This document shows, piece after piece, positions 15,253 to 23,616 of a DNA stretch of 32,896 nucleotides (position 1 is its first letter; each line of letters opens with the position of its first letter). The DNA comes from an uncultured Pseudomonadota bacterium (GTDB lineage Bacteria > Myxococcota_A > UBA796 > GCA-2862545). The translations under genes and the position numbers were made by a program. The notes beneath the pieces were generated by a model, which ran no database searches, had not been told where the DNA came from, and saw nothing but the letters and a program-made list of their open reading frames with translations. Location: NCBI GenBank assembly GCA_903897935.1, contig CAIUDO010000689.1, positions 1 to 32,896 of the forward strand, in the 5' to 3' direction.

Positions 15253-16833
15253 ATGATCCCCTTCGATCCCCTCGACGCCGCCACCGCCCGGCCCGCCTCT
15301 CACCGCGCCGCGACCGCGGGCGGCGCGACCGACGCTTCACGTCCGTCTGCGGGTGGCTCGTTGCCGATCGCCGCGCCGACGCGCTCGGTGCCGCTCGACG
15401 AAGACGTCGCCTACACCGGGTGGGCCGCGATCACGGTTCGGGTCGCGTGGGCGCTGCTCGCGAACGGCATCCGGCTGCACCCCGAGGTGCTGCGCGCCGC
15501 GCGCGACCACGCCTTGTTCCACATCCACCCGTCCACGCCGCTGCCCCACGCCGAGGACCGCGTCGACCACCTGGTCGCTCAGCTCGTGCGCCGGGCGCGC
15601 CGCGAGGTAGACCGCGACCGCTGGCCGCAGGACCTCGAGATGCCGCTGTCGCCGCGGTGGCGCTCGGCGATCGAGCGCGCCGCGAACGACGAAGCCGCCG
15701 TCAACCTGCTCCACCACCACTATGCCGATCGGCGCCCCATCGAGCAGATCGCGATGCACCTCGGCGTGGACCGCATCGTGCTGGAGTCCACGCGCGGCGG
15801 CCTGCACGAGGTGGTGCGCGCGTGCGCCGCCACCGACGGCTTGTCCCTCCACGACTGGCCGGCCGAGCGCATCGACCGCCTGCTCGCCCGGCTCGCCACC
15901 TTCAAGCCCGAGCCGTGCCCGCCCGCCGAGGAGGTGGTGAGCGGCGGCCACCCCGAGCACCGCGCGTCGTGCATCCGCTGCGACCGGCTGATTCGCCTGA
16001 TCAAAGCGGGCGGCCTCGCGTGGGAAGACGTGCTGCCGCCCGCGTTGGGGGCACGCCCCACCGCGACCGCCTCGGTGCTCGTCCTCCAGCTCCACCCTGA
16101 CGCGCGTGGCCATCGCCCGCCGCTGCTCGAGGCCCTCACCTGCCGCCGCGTGCCGGTGTCGGACGACCTCATCGTCATCGACGCGGCCGACCTCACGGCC
16201 CCGCGGATGGCGGTCGAGCTGGCGTGCCTCGTCGGCGCCCCCGAGCGCCACCACCTGCGCGGCATGGTCGTCTCGGGCCCAGGCCGCTGGTCGCGCAACG
16301 GCCTGCTCGGCCCGCTGGTCCAACAAGCCGAGACGGAGCTGCGCTGCCGCCCGTGGGGCCGCGTCGAGGGGCTGCCGGACCTGCCAGAGCCCGAGCCGCC
16401 GCCGCCGTCGCCGCGGCGCGCGTGGACGGCCGTGGCCGGTCTGGCCGCGATCACGGCGCTGCTGGCGGTGTGGGCGCTGCTCCCGAGCGACGCGCCGCCC
16501 ACGCGCCTCGACGCCGACTTCTCACCCGGGCGCGGCGGCGTGTGGGCGAGCCTCGACGTCGACGAGGACACCATCGTCAACGTCGTCCGCGAGCGCGGCG
16601 GCCAGCTCGACGTCGCCCTCATCGGCGACGACCCCGTCGACAAGCTCGCGATCGCCACCGGCGACGGCGCCTACCGCATCCACGCACAAGGCGACGGCGT
16701 GCTCGTCATCGCCTCCCCAGCGCCCATCCCGACCCTGCAGGGCGTCGTGGCGCGGAGCGCGCGCCTCGAGGACGTCGCGGCGCACGTCGCGACCTCCCAG
16801 CCGGCCGGGGCCACGCGCATCTATCGACGGTGA
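15253..16833 (+). CDS. Membrane protein joining sigma-region-4-like and anti-sigma zinc motifs
   Basis: A 526-residue protein not assigned to a named family. Residues about 50-130 are Ala/Arg-rich helices. Residues about 135-190 look like sigma-70 region 4: LLHHHYADRRPIEQIAMHLGV followed by a possible recognition helix. Next is a zinc anti-sigma (ZAS-like) signature: Cys222, then His236-x3-Cys240-x2-Cys243 in HRASCIRC. Residues about 260-370 form an unrecognised alpha/beta domain. A Pro-rich stretch (EPEPPPPSP) leads to one transmembrane helix near 390-411 and a roughly 110-residue, probably periplasmic beta-rich domain. I infer a membrane-tethered transcription regulator. The ATG lacks a Shine-Dalgarno sequence, so the exact start is uncertain. 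Its stop overlaps the DUF167 gene (GTGA). Confidence 0.8.
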   Translation: MIPFDPLDAATARPASHRAATAGGATDASRPSAGGSLPIAAPTRSVPLDEDVAYTGWAAITVRVAWALLANGIRLHPEVLRAARDHALFHIHPSTPLPHAEDRVDHLVAQLVRRARREVDRDRWPQDLEMPLSPRWRSAIERAANDEAAVNLLHHHYADRRPIEQIAMHLGVDRIVLESTRGGLHEVVRACAATDGLSLHDWPAERIDRLLARLATFKPEPCPPAEEVVSGGHPEHRASCIRCDRLIRLIKAGGLAWEDVLPPALGARPTATASVLVLQLHPDARGHRPPLLEALTCRRVPVSDDLIVIDAADLTAPRMAVELACLVGAPERHHLRGMVVSGPGRWSRNGLLGPLVQQAETELRCRPWGRVEGLPDLPEPEPPPPSPRRAWTAVAGLAAITALLAVWALLPSDAPPTRLDADFSPGRGGVWASLDVDEDTIVNVVRERGGQLDVALIGDDPVDKLAIATGDGAYRIHAQGDGVLVIASPAPIPTLQGVVARSARLEDVAAHVATSQPAGATRIYRR

Positions 16834-17126
16834 AGGCGCCTCGTTCCCACCGCCTCGACGTGCGCGTCACCCCTGGTGGGTCGCGGTGCGCGCTCACGCG
16901 GGTCGACGGGGCGCTGCGGATCCGCCTCGACGCCCGCCCGGTCGACGGCGCAGCGAACGCGCGCCTCGTCACCTGGCTCGCCGACGAGGTGCTCGACGTG
17001 CCGCGCGGCGCGGTCCGGGTCCTCCGCGGCGAGCGTGGCCGCCAGAAGATCGTCGAGGTGGACCGGCCGCCCGAAGAGGTCGAGGCCGCGATCGAGCGCT
17101 GGTTGGCGCAGCGAGGCGCCCCGTGA
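16830..17126 (+). CDS. yggU: DUF167 / YggU-family protein
   Basis: A 98-residue protein of the widespread YggU/DUF167 family, whose function is not established. The diagnostic core is present: LDVRVTPGGSRCAL near the start, then LRIRLDARPVDGAANARLV, then VRVLRGERGRQKIVEV (family pattern V-x-P-x-A/G-x-R, P-V-D/E-G-x-A-N, G-x-x-S/G-R-x-K). It begins with a GTG overlapping the previous stop, so it is probably translationally coupled. The gene lies inside a longer open frame that starts at 16224; the upstream part is a shadow of the preceding gene and shows no family similarity. A PHP-type phosphoesterase follows after 64 bases on the same strand. Confidence 0.9.
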   Translation: MKAPRSHRLDVRVTPGGSRCALTRVDGALRIRLDARPVDGAANARLVTWLADEVLDVPRGAVRVLRGERGRQKIVEVDRPPEEVEAAIERWLAQRGAP

Positions 17127-17190
17127 CGGCGCACGGGAATATCGGCCCGCGCTCACACGTCGTGCGCGCGCCCAACCCCCCGGAGCTCCG

Positions 17191-18024
17191 ATGACGTTGC
17201 CCAAGGGACTCGTCGATCTCCACCTGCACAGCGCGCGCTCGGACGGCCGATACCCGTTCGACGACGTCCTGCGGCGCGTGGTCGCCGCCGGGGTGTCGAC
17301 CGTCGCGGTGACAGACCATGACCTGCCGCCCGCCGCGTGCGTCGGCGTGCAGGAGATCGACGGGCGGACGGTCCGCTTGATCGGCGCTACCGAGCTCAGC
17401 GGCATGTGGCGCGGCCGCGAGCTGCACCTGCTCGTGTACGTGCCGGGCGCCATCCCCGAGGTGCTCGCGGCCTTCTGCGCCGGGCAGGCCCGCGCCCGCG
17501 CCGCTCGGTACGAAGCCGCGCGCGCCCGCCTCGAGGCAGCGGTCGGCGCCGCGCTCCCGCCCGCCGACGACGACGCGCTGACTGGGGCGCGCGCGCTGAC
17601 CCGGTTCCACCTCGCGCGCGCGATCGTCATCAGCGGCCGCGCGGCGTCGGTGCGTGAGGCGTTCGATCGGTGGCTCGGCGATGACGCCGGGCTGGTGCCG
17701 CCGCTCGAGACGACCTTCCTCGAGGCGATCGCGCTGGCGAAGCACGCCGGCGCCCTCACGTCGTGGGCGCATCCGCCGGCCGCCGCGGTCGAACGCTGGC
17801 TTCCCGAGTTCGCCGCCGCTGGGCTCGACGCGCTCGAGGTGAGCCGGCCGCGCCTGCCCGCCGCCGAGCGAAAGGCCCTCAAGCGGGCCGCGCGCCGGTG
17901 GGGGCTGCTCGAGACGGGCGGTTCCGACTGGCACGGCTGGCAAGGGGAGCCCGAGTACGGGCTCTTTCAGCTGCGCGCGGCCGAGGTCGCGCCGTTCCTC
18001 GCCGCGCTCGACGCGGCGCGGTAG
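17191..18024 (+). CDS. PHP-domain phosphoesterase (TrpH/RNase AM-like)
   Basis: A 277-residue metal-dependent phosphoesterase of the polymerase and histidinol phosphatase superfamily. Metal ligands are visible in order: His11 and His13 (DLHLHSARSDG), Asp42-His43 (VTDHDLPP), a Glu near 69 in IGATELSG, His194 (SWAHPPA) and Asp246/His248 (GSDWHGW). TrpH-type members act on 5'-phosphorylated oligonucleotides or nucleoside 3',5'-bisphosphates (family knowledge); the substrate here is not shown. The helical insert at about 95-165 is Ala/Arg-rich. ATG 17191 is preceded by GGAG five bases away. The stop lies only 13 bases from the convergent SCP2-like gene, leaving no room for a separate terminator. 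Confidence 0.9.
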   Translation: MTLPKGLVDLHLHSARSDGRYPFDDVLRRVVAAGVSTVAVTDHDLPPAACVGVQEIDGRTVRLIGATELSGMWRGRELHLLVYVPGAIPEVLAAFCAGQARARAARYEAARARLEAAVGAALPPADDDALTGARALTRFHLARAIVISGRAASVREAFDRWLGDDAGLVPPLETTFLEAIALAKHAGALTSWAHPPAAAVERWLPEFAAAGLDALEVSRPRLPAAERKALKRAARRWGLLETGGSDWHGWQGEPEYGLFQLRAAEVAPFLAALDAAR

Positions 18025-18037
18025 CCGCCCCGGGCGA

Positions 18038-18352
18038 TCAGCTCAGCAGCTTCTGCAGGTTCAACGCCATGCCGACGTTGGTGACGCGCAGCTTGCCCGT
18101 CGAGAACAGCATCATGCCGGACGACGGGTTGTCGAGCAGGCCCTCGAAGTCGGCGCCGGTGGCGGACACCACGCAGCCCGGATCCTCGCACGAGCCTTCG
18201 CGCACGGAGCCGCCGTTCGTGCAGTCGACCGTCCACTGGCCGGCCCCTTCCAGGTCGAACAGGTACACGCCGTTGATGCCGGCCGCGATCTCGGGGTGCT
18301 CCGCGAGCTTCTTGGGCAGGTAGTTGTTGAAGAAGTCAGCCAGGTTCGCCAC
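18038..18352 (-). CDS. SCP2 sterol-carrier-like protein
   Basis: A 104-residue single-domain protein. The sequence pattern NGVYLFDLEGAGQWTVD, then GADFEGLLDNPSSGMMLFSTGKLRVTN, then MALNLQKLL matches the SCP2 fold, which forms a hydrophobic tunnel for lipids or other apolar ligands. Three cysteines (DCTNGG, GSCEDPGC) replace the usual charged beta-turn segment. Translation starts at GTG 18352 with GGAGG four bases upstream. It lies 90 bases downstream of the GldG-like gene on the same strand, so it may be the last gene of that unit. It has no signal sequence and should be cytoplasmic. The ligand cannot be predicted. Confidence 0.88.
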   Translation of the reverse strand: MANLADFFNNYLPKKLAEHPEIAAGINGVYLFDLEGAGQWTVDCTNGGSVREGSCEDPGCVVSATGADFEGLLDNPSSGMMLFSTGKLRVTNVGMALNLQKLLS

Positions 18353-18442
18353 GTCGCCTCCGCGCTGGGGGCCACCGTCCTACCGCCTGCGTGCCCCCGC
18401 CGCAACGACCGCCGCGTCGTTTCCGCGCCGCGCGACGCGCCC

Positions 18443-20083
18443 TCACAAGAACCGGCGCCGCACCATCACGATGATCGCGGCCACCACCGCCACCAACGGG
18501 ACCAGCAAGACCGACACCAGCCACATCAGCACCTCTTGCGCGACGGTCAGCGACAGCGCCTGCGCGTCGTCGGCTTCGGGGCGCTCGCCGAGCTGATCCG
18601 CCTCGTCGACCAACCAGGCGACCGCGTTCAGGAACACGTCCTGGTTGTTGCCGACCGAGATGAGCTGGTTCGACGCGAAGTCCGCGTCGCCGACCACCAC
18701 CAGGCGGCCCCCGGCCTCGGGCGCGAGGTCGGCGGGGACGAGCGCGCCTTCGTCGCCGGACGCCCCCAGGACGCCCTCACCCATCGCGACCGCCGGCGCT
18801 GCGGCCGACCGCGCGACCTCGATCGCCGCCGGGTCGGTCACCTCGACCACGACCATCACCGGCACCGGCCCGACGCGCTCGGCGCCGTCCGCGATCAGCT
18901 CGACCGCCGGGTCGCGCCAGCCGGTCTCGCCCCAGCTCGACGCGCTCGTGGACAGGATCTCCTGCACGACGAGCCCGGGCCGCTCGCCCTCGGCCGGCCC
19001 GACGCTGCGCACGGAGCGCATGCCGACCATCCCTTGCAGATCCCGCACGATGGGGTGCAGCGCGTACGCGTCACCGTAGAACGCCAAGAACGACGGGTCT
19101 CCCTGCGCGATCAGCCGCGACGGGTCGGACTCCAGCACGACGTCGTCCCGGACGTCGACCCCGTAGCGACCGAGGTCGACCGCCAGCTCCGACGCGGCCC
19201 CAGCCTCGATCAGCACCAGCGCGCGCCCGCCCTCGGCGACGTACGCCGCGAGCGCCTCCCGCTCGCGCGGCAGCCAGTCCGACGACGGCCCCGCGACGAC
19301 GAGCGCCTCACAGCCACGATCGATCCCGTCAGTGAGGATCGCCTGGGGCACGACCTCGTAATTGTGGTGCTCGAGCTTGATGACCGCGGCGCCGTACCCC
19401 GTAGGCTCGTAGTCGTCGTCGGCGCCCGCTTCACCGTGCCCGGTGGCCCAACAGATCCGATGCGACGCCCCCGACGAGAGGCGCACCAGCGCCGCCACCA
19501 GCGCCTCCTCGGAGAAGTCCGCCTCCAACCTCTGACGATCGTCTCCCGACACCAGCACCACCGTCCCGTTGTCGGTGGTGATCGCGTACTGCTCGGCCAT
19601 CAACGGGTTGCGGAGCGGATCCACGAGCTCGACGGTCAGGTGGCCGGTGTGCTCGCGCAGCCGGTCGACGAGGCCCACGAACGCCTTCTCCTCGGCGGAC
19701 GCTTCACGAAAGAACGCGTACACCTTGATGTCACGGTCGAGGCCAGCCGCGACCACCACCGACTGGTCCGCCAGCGTGTGGCGGCGATCCTGCGTGAGAT
19801 CCCACGTGTGATCATGGTCGATCGCGACCGCGTACGCGAGCACACCGACCATCGCGCCGAGCGCCGACACCAGCAGCGCGCCGGAGCCGTGGCGCGCGCC
19901 ACGCGACTCGGAGAACGCCGTGATCCGGTCGCCGTCGAGCCACGCCCACGCGACGAGGCAAAGCCCGCCCGCGACGCCGAGGCCCGTGACCGCAGGGCCG
20001 CCCCCGAGCACCAACCACGCCGACCCGAACGCGATCAGCAGGATCGCCCCGGCGGGCCCCAACACCCAGTACGGCGCCCGCAT
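18443..20083 (-). CDS. gldG: GldG-like ABC auxiliary membrane protein
   Basis: A 546-residue protein of the GldG / ABC_transp_aux type. Three transmembrane segments lie near the N-terminus (PYWVLGPAGAILLIAFG; TGLGVAGGLCLVAWAWL; LLVSALGAMVGVLAYAV), then a long soluble domain starting with the typical DLTQDRRHTLADQS and KVYAFFREA (family pattern DLT..K..SLS..T...L), including DPLRNP and CWATGHGEAG. A final helix (VLMWLVSVLLVPLVAVVAAI) is followed by basic RRRFL. Such proteins pair with an ABC-2 permease; in Bacteroidota the complex is needed for gliding, elsewhere its cargo is unknown. The ATG overlaps the permease stop (ATGA). The DUF4340 gene that often follows is missing; an SCP2-like gene is there instead. 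Confidence 0.88.
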   Translation of the reverse strand: MRAPYWVLGPAGAILLIAFGSAWLVLGGGPAVTGLGVAGGLCLVAWAWLDGDRITAFSESRGARHGSGALLVSALGAMVGVLAYAVAIDHDHTWDLTQDRRHTLADQSVVVAAGLDRDIKVYAFFREASAEEKAFVGLVDRLREHTGHLTVELVDPLRNPLMAEQYAITTDNGTVVLVSGDDRQRLEADFSEEALVAALVRLSSGASHRICWATGHGEAGADDDYEPTGYGAAVIKLEHHNYEVVPQAILTDGIDRGCEALVVAGPSSDWLPREREALAAYVAEGGRALVLIEAGAASELAVDLGRYGVDVRDDVVLESDPSRLIAQGDPSFLAFYGDAYALHPIVRDLQGMVGMRSVRSVGPAEGERPGLVVQEILSTSASSWGETGWRDPAVELIADGAERVGPVPVMVVVEVTDPAAIEVARSAAAPAVAMGEGVLGASGDEGALVPADLAPEAGGRLVVVGDADFASNQLISVGNNQDVFLNAVAWLVDEADQLGERPEADDAQALSLTVAQEVLMWLVSVLLVPLVAVVAAIIVMVRRRFL

Positions 20084-20844
20084 CAACGCCACCGATACCC
20101 TTCCACGCGCTGGTGCGTGGCGAGGGAGAAGAAGCCGATCATCGCGGCGAAGTACACGAGGTCCGACAGCTTGACCGCGCCCGTCAGGAACCCCTGCACG
20201 TGGTCGAGCAGCCCGAGGCCGGTGAGCACCTCGGCGGTGGCGCCGTCGCCGCTGCCGGCCCACCCGAGCACCCACAACACCAGCGCGGACCCGAACGTGA
20301 GCACCACCGCGACCACCTGGTTCGCGGTCATCGCCGAGAACATCATGCCCATCGCGAGGATCGTCGCCGACACCAACATCAGCGACGCGTAGCCGCCGAT
20401 CAGCACGCCGACATCGGGTGATCCCCACACCATCAGCGTGAGGGGCAGGTGCAGCGTCGACGCGAGCATCAGCGCCACGAACCCGAGCGCGCCCAGCAGC
20501 TTGCCGGCGACGATGCTCGCCGTGGACACCGGCGCCGTCAGCAGGAGCTCCATGGTGCGCTGGCGCACCTCTTCGGAGAACAGCCGCATCGAGATCGCGG
20601 GGCAGATCATCAGCAGGACCACCGCGACGTTGCCGAAGTACGGTGCCAGCAGGTGATCCGACAGGTTCATCTGCGCGCCCGCGTACGGGTTGGTCAACAG
20701 GTCGGTGCTCTGGGTGACGTAGAACGACACCATCGACGACCAGAAGAAGCCGGCGATCACGAGGAAGCCGGCCAGGACCAGCCAACCGACCGCGGTGTTC
20801 AGGATGGACGCGAGCTCGCGCCACGCGATGTGGAACACCGACAC
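20083..20844 (-). CDS. gldF: GldF-like ABC-2 permease
   Basis: A 253-residue membrane subunit with about six hydrophobic segments (for example WLVLAGFLVIAGFFW, VAVVLLMICPAISM, VVAVVLTFGSALVLW) and the short conserved region MRLFSEEVRQRTMELLLTAP typical of ABC-2/GldF permeases. The start is GTG 20844, one base after the stop of the ATPase gene; GGAGG within the end of that gene serves as the ribosome site. A longer frame to 20955 lies inside the ATPase gene. The stop overlaps the ATG of the GldG-like gene. It should form the channel or extrusion core of the complex encoded by the three neighbouring genes. Confidence 0.9.
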   Translation of the reverse strand: MSVFHIAWRELASILNTAVGWLVLAGFLVIAGFFWSSMVSFYVTQSTDLLTNPYAGAQMNLSDHLLAPYFGNVAVVLLMICPAISMRLFSEEVRQRTMELLLTAPVSTASIVAGKLLGALGFVALMLASTLHLPLTLMVWGSPDVGVLIGGYASLMLVSATILAMGMMFSAMTANQVVAVVLTFGSALVLWVLGWAGSGDGATAEVLTGLGLLDHVQGFLTGAVKLSDLVYFAAMIGFFSLATHQRVEGYRWR

Positions 20845-20845
20845 G

Positions 20846-21745
20846 TCAGTCCTCCCGAGTAAGGCGAAGGAACGCCTCTTCGAGCCCACGCCGCCCGGTG
20901 AGCTCGAGGATGCCGAACGGGGCCGCGAGATCGGCGACGTCCTCCCGGAGGTCACGCGCGCCGACCACGCGCAGCGCGCCGGGCCGCAGCGCCTCGACCT
21001 CGGTGACGCCGTCGAGCGCGCCGATGGCGGCGGCGAGGCGCTCGGCGTCGCGGCGGACCTCGACCGTGACGACGCGCCCGGGCTCCGACAGGGCTTCCAT
21101 CCGGTCCTGGGCGACGATCCGGCCGCGGTTCACGATGATGACGCGCGTGCAGAGCTGCTCGACCTCGGGCAGCACGTGCGTGGACAACACGACGGTGACG
21201 TGCCCTCCGGCGAGCTCCTGGACCAACGAGCGGATCTCGACGCGCTGCTTCGGGTCGAGCCCCGACGCAGGTTCGTCCAGGATCAACAGCCGCGGGTCGT
21301 GCACGAGCGCGGCGGCGAGCCCCACGCGCTGCCGGTAGCCCTTCGAGAGGTGGTCGATCACGCGGTGGGCGACCTCGGAGAGCCCGACGCGCCGCATCGC
21401 CCGCTCGGCAGCGCCCGCCGGGTCGGAGACCGCCTTGATGCGCGCGCAGAACCGCAAGAACGACCGCACCGTCATGTCGACGTACAGCGGCGGCGTCTCC
21501 GGCATGTAGCCCACGATGCGCTTGACCGCGGCCGGTTGGGTCGCGACGTCGAAGCCGCCGACGATCACGCGCCCCTGGGTGGCGCCCAACGAGCCCGCGA
21601 TCACGCGCATGGTGCTCGTCTTCCCGGCCCCGTTCGGACCGAGGAAGCCGACGATCTCGCCCTCTTCGACGGAGAACGAGACGTCGCGCACGGCGACCGT
21701 CGCCCCGTAGGCCCGGGTGAGGCTCTCGACCTGAAGAATCGGCAT
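20846..21745 (-). CDS. gldA: GldA-like ABC transporter ATPase
   Basis: A 299-residue ATPase with Walker A GPNGAGKT at 36-43, a Q-loop region (GYMPETPPLY), ABC signature LSKGYRQRVGLA, Walker B LLILDEPASGLDP and the switch His in LSTHVLPEVEQL. The signature reads LSKGYRQR, as in many GldA/NatA-type ATPases, instead of LSGGQ. The C-terminal 80 residues form a small regulatory domain. It energises the permease and GldG-like protein encoded directly downstream. The ATG at 21745 lacks a strong Shine-Dalgarno sequence. It is first in the operon and diverges from the FG-GAP lipoprotein gene across about 150 bases. Confidence 0.94.
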   Translation of the reverse strand: MPILQVESLTRAYGATVAVRDVSFSVEEGEIVGFLGPNGAGKTSTMRVIAGSLGATQGRVIVGGFDVATQPAAVKRIVGYMPETPPLYVDMTVRSFLRFCARIKAVSDPAGAAERAMRRVGLSEVAHRVIDHLSKGYRQRVGLAAALVHDPRLLILDEPASGLDPKQRVEIRSLVQELAGGHVTVVLSTHVLPEVEQLCTRVIIVNRGRIVAQDRMEALSEPGRVVTVEVRRDAERLAAAIGALDGVTEVEALRPGALRVVGARDLREDVADLAAPFGILELTGRRGLEEAFLRLTRED

Positions 21746-21894
21746 GGAGGGTCCGCTCGAGCGCGCATCCGTAGCGCGGCCGACCGGTATCCACCCAGAG
21801 GCGGCGCCGCCAAGCGCCGCGGCCGTTGGCCCACGCCCTCCGACGGGTTAGCCTCACGTGGTCTTGACACGTCTCGGTGATGCCGGAGGCTCGC

Positions 21895-23616
21895 GTGCGC
21901 CCGACGATTACGCTCCTGATCACGCTCGCGATCGCTTGCAAGAACAAAGACGACACCTCCCCCGTCACGCCCACCGACACCGACACCGACACCGATTCGG
22001 ACACCGACACCGACACCGATTCGGACACCGACACCGACGCCGATTCGGACACCGACACCGACACCGACGCCGATTCGGACACCGACACCGACACCGACAC
22101 CGATTCGGACACCGACACGGAGCCCGTGCGTACGTGCACCGACCTCGCGTACACGCTCATGCACGAGTTCAAGGACGCCGACCTCATGGGCGCCGGGCCG
22201 TGGGGCGACCTGCCGGAGGAGCAGGGGCCCGGCGTGTCGGTCGGTGACTTCGACGGCGACGGCGCGGTCGACGCCGTGATGAGCATCCGCGGCGTCGGAA
22301 CCATCTTCTTCGCGAACGACGGCGCCGGCGGCTGGTCGATCGTGCCCGCCCGCCTCGACGGAGGGGCGTTCCCAGAGGCGAACTCGCCAGGGGTGGCCGA
22401 TCTCGACGAAGACGGCGACCTCGACATCGTGCTGGCGCGCGCCGAAGGGCTCGATGACCTCGTGGTGTGGAACGAGCTCGAAGACGGCGTGCCGTGGGTG
22501 TTCACGTCCGCCCGGCTGCCGAACAGCGCCGGCGAGCGGCTCACGCCGACCTTCGCCGACGCCAACGCCGACGGTCGGCTTGACATCTTCCTCGGCGCGT
22601 ACACCCACTGGTTCCCGGGGCCGCGGGTGGGCGACGGCGTCGGCTTGTATTTCCAGCAAGCCGACCACTCGTTCACCGACGAGCTGAGCCGCATCCCAGC
22701 CGAAGACCACATCGGGCTCACCTTCATCGGCGGATGGCTGGACGCCGACCAAGACGACGACATCGACCTCTACATCGTGAACGACTGTCACAACGCCGGG
22801 TCGTGCGCCTTCTCGAACGCGCTGCTCCTCAACGACGGCGCCGGCACCTTCACCCGGTCGCTCGACTGCTACTGCAACGACAAGATGGCGGGGATGGGGC
22901 TCGGCGTCGGCGACCCCAACAATGACGGTTGGCCCGACATGTTTGTCTCGAACTGGGGCCCGGTAGAGTTCTTCTTGAACTTCGGGGACGGGACGTTCCT
23001 CAAGGCGAGCGACGTCTACGGCGTGCAGGTGGCGGACCCGGAGAGCAGCGTCACCTGGTCCGGCCGGTTCGCGGACCTCGATCTCGACGGCGACGACGAC
23101 ATCGTGGTCCAAGCGGGCCCGCCCGACCAGACGCCCGAGGAGCACCCCGCCATCTCCGAGACCCAGCGCGACGTGCTGCTGCTCAACGACGGCACCGGCG
23201 CGTACTCCGACGCGAGCGCCACCACCTTGGGGTGGGACGAGCGCGGCATCGGTCGCAGCGCGGTCACCGCGGATCTCGACGGCGACCACAAGCCCGAGCT
23301 GATCGTGTTTGGCCTGTTCTTCCTGCGCGTCTACCAGCTCGCGGGCGGGTGCCCGGAGGGCATCACCCTCAAGCTCGACGGCGGCGCCGGGAACCCGCAC
23401 GCGGTCGGGGCAAACGTGCGGGTCGAGCGCGACGGTGGCACGCAGAGCCTGTTCGTCAGCCCCGCAACCAGCTTCGGCACCTCGTCGCACGACCTGTACC
23501 TGGGGCTCGGCACCGACCACCAGGCGAACACCGTCACCGTCACGTTCCTCGACGGCACCACCGTCACCGAGACGAACGTTCGCGCGGGGACCACGCTGGA
23601 GCTGGTCGCGCCGTGA
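21895..23616 (+). CDS. FG-GAP/VCBS-repeat lipoprotein with ASPIC/UnbV end and Asp-Thr linker
   Basis: A 573-residue predicted surface lipoprotein. GTG 21895 is chosen because GGAGG lies five bases upstream and a compact signal results (MRPTITLLITLAIAC); GTG 21877 is also in frame. After the lipid-anchored Cys comes a 49-residue Asp/Thr/Ser repeat linker (about 27-75). The body carries beta-propeller FG-GAP repeats with calcium-binding loops: GDFDGDGAVD, ADLDEDGDLD, ADANADGRLD, LDADQDDDID, GDPNNDGWPD, ADLDLDGDDD and ADLDGDHKPE. The last 75 or so residues match the ASPIC/UnbV module (VGANVRVERDGGTQ ... LYLGLGTDHQANTVTVTF). The likely role is carbohydrate or protein binding at the cell surface; no enzyme active site is seen. 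The stop overlaps the next gene (GTGA). Confidence 0.92.
   Translation: MRPTITLLITLAIACKNKDDTSPVTPTDTDTDTDSDTDTDTDSDTDTDADSDTDTDTDADSDTDTDTDTDSDTDTEPVRTCTDLAYTLMHEFKDADLMGAGPWGDLPEEQGPGVSVGDFDGDGAVDAVMSIRGVGTIFFANDGAGGWSIVPARLDGGAFPEANSPGVADLDEDGDLDIVLARAEGLDDLVVWNELEDGVPWVFTSARLPNSAGERLTPTFADANADGRLDIFLGAYTHWFPGPRVGDGVGLYFQQADHSFTDELSRIPAEDHIGLTFIGGWLDADQDDDIDLYIVNDCHNAGSCAFSNALLLNDGAGTFTRSLDCYCNDKMAGMGLGVGDPNNDGWPDMFVSNWGPVEFFLNFGDGTFLKASDVYGVQVADPESSVTWSGRFADLDLDGDDDIVVQAGPPDQTPEEHPAISETQRDVLLLNDGTGAYSDASATTLGWDERGIGRSAVTADLDGDHKPELIVFGLFFLRVYQLAGGCPEGITLKLDGGAGNPHAVGANVRVERDGGTQSLFVSPATSFGTSSHDLYLGLGTDHQANTVTVTFLDGTTVTETNVRAGTTLELVAP
21973..22119 (+). repeat. In-frame GACACC minisatellite coding Asp-Thr repeats
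   Basis: Units of GACACC, broken at intervals by GATTCG (Asp-Ser) and GACGCC (Asp-Ala), give blocks of the form DTDTDTDS. About 147 bases encode a 49-residue acidic linker with Asp at every second position. Every unit is six bases long, so gain or loss of units by slippage would keep the frame. Confidence 0.95.

Noticed and set aside
16224..16829. Upstream part of the DUF167 frame
   Set aside because: Overlaps the preceding gene in another frame and shows no family similarity; DUF167 begins at the GTG at 16830.
18296..20392. 698-codon plus-strand frame opposite the GldG-like gene
   Set aside because: Antisense to a gene with clear membrane segments and family motifs; no recognisable protein.
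21864..21869. TTGACA as a -35 box before the FG-GAP gene
   Set aside because: A -10 at the right distance would fall at or beyond the start codon and none is present there; TTGGCC/TAGCCT (21826-21854) with a 17-base spacer is a slightly better but still weak pair.
21601..23520. 639-codon minus-strand frame with Val-Gly repeats
   Set aside because: The VGVGVG pattern is only the reverse of the Asp-Thr minisatellite; the plus-strand FG-GAP gene explains the region.
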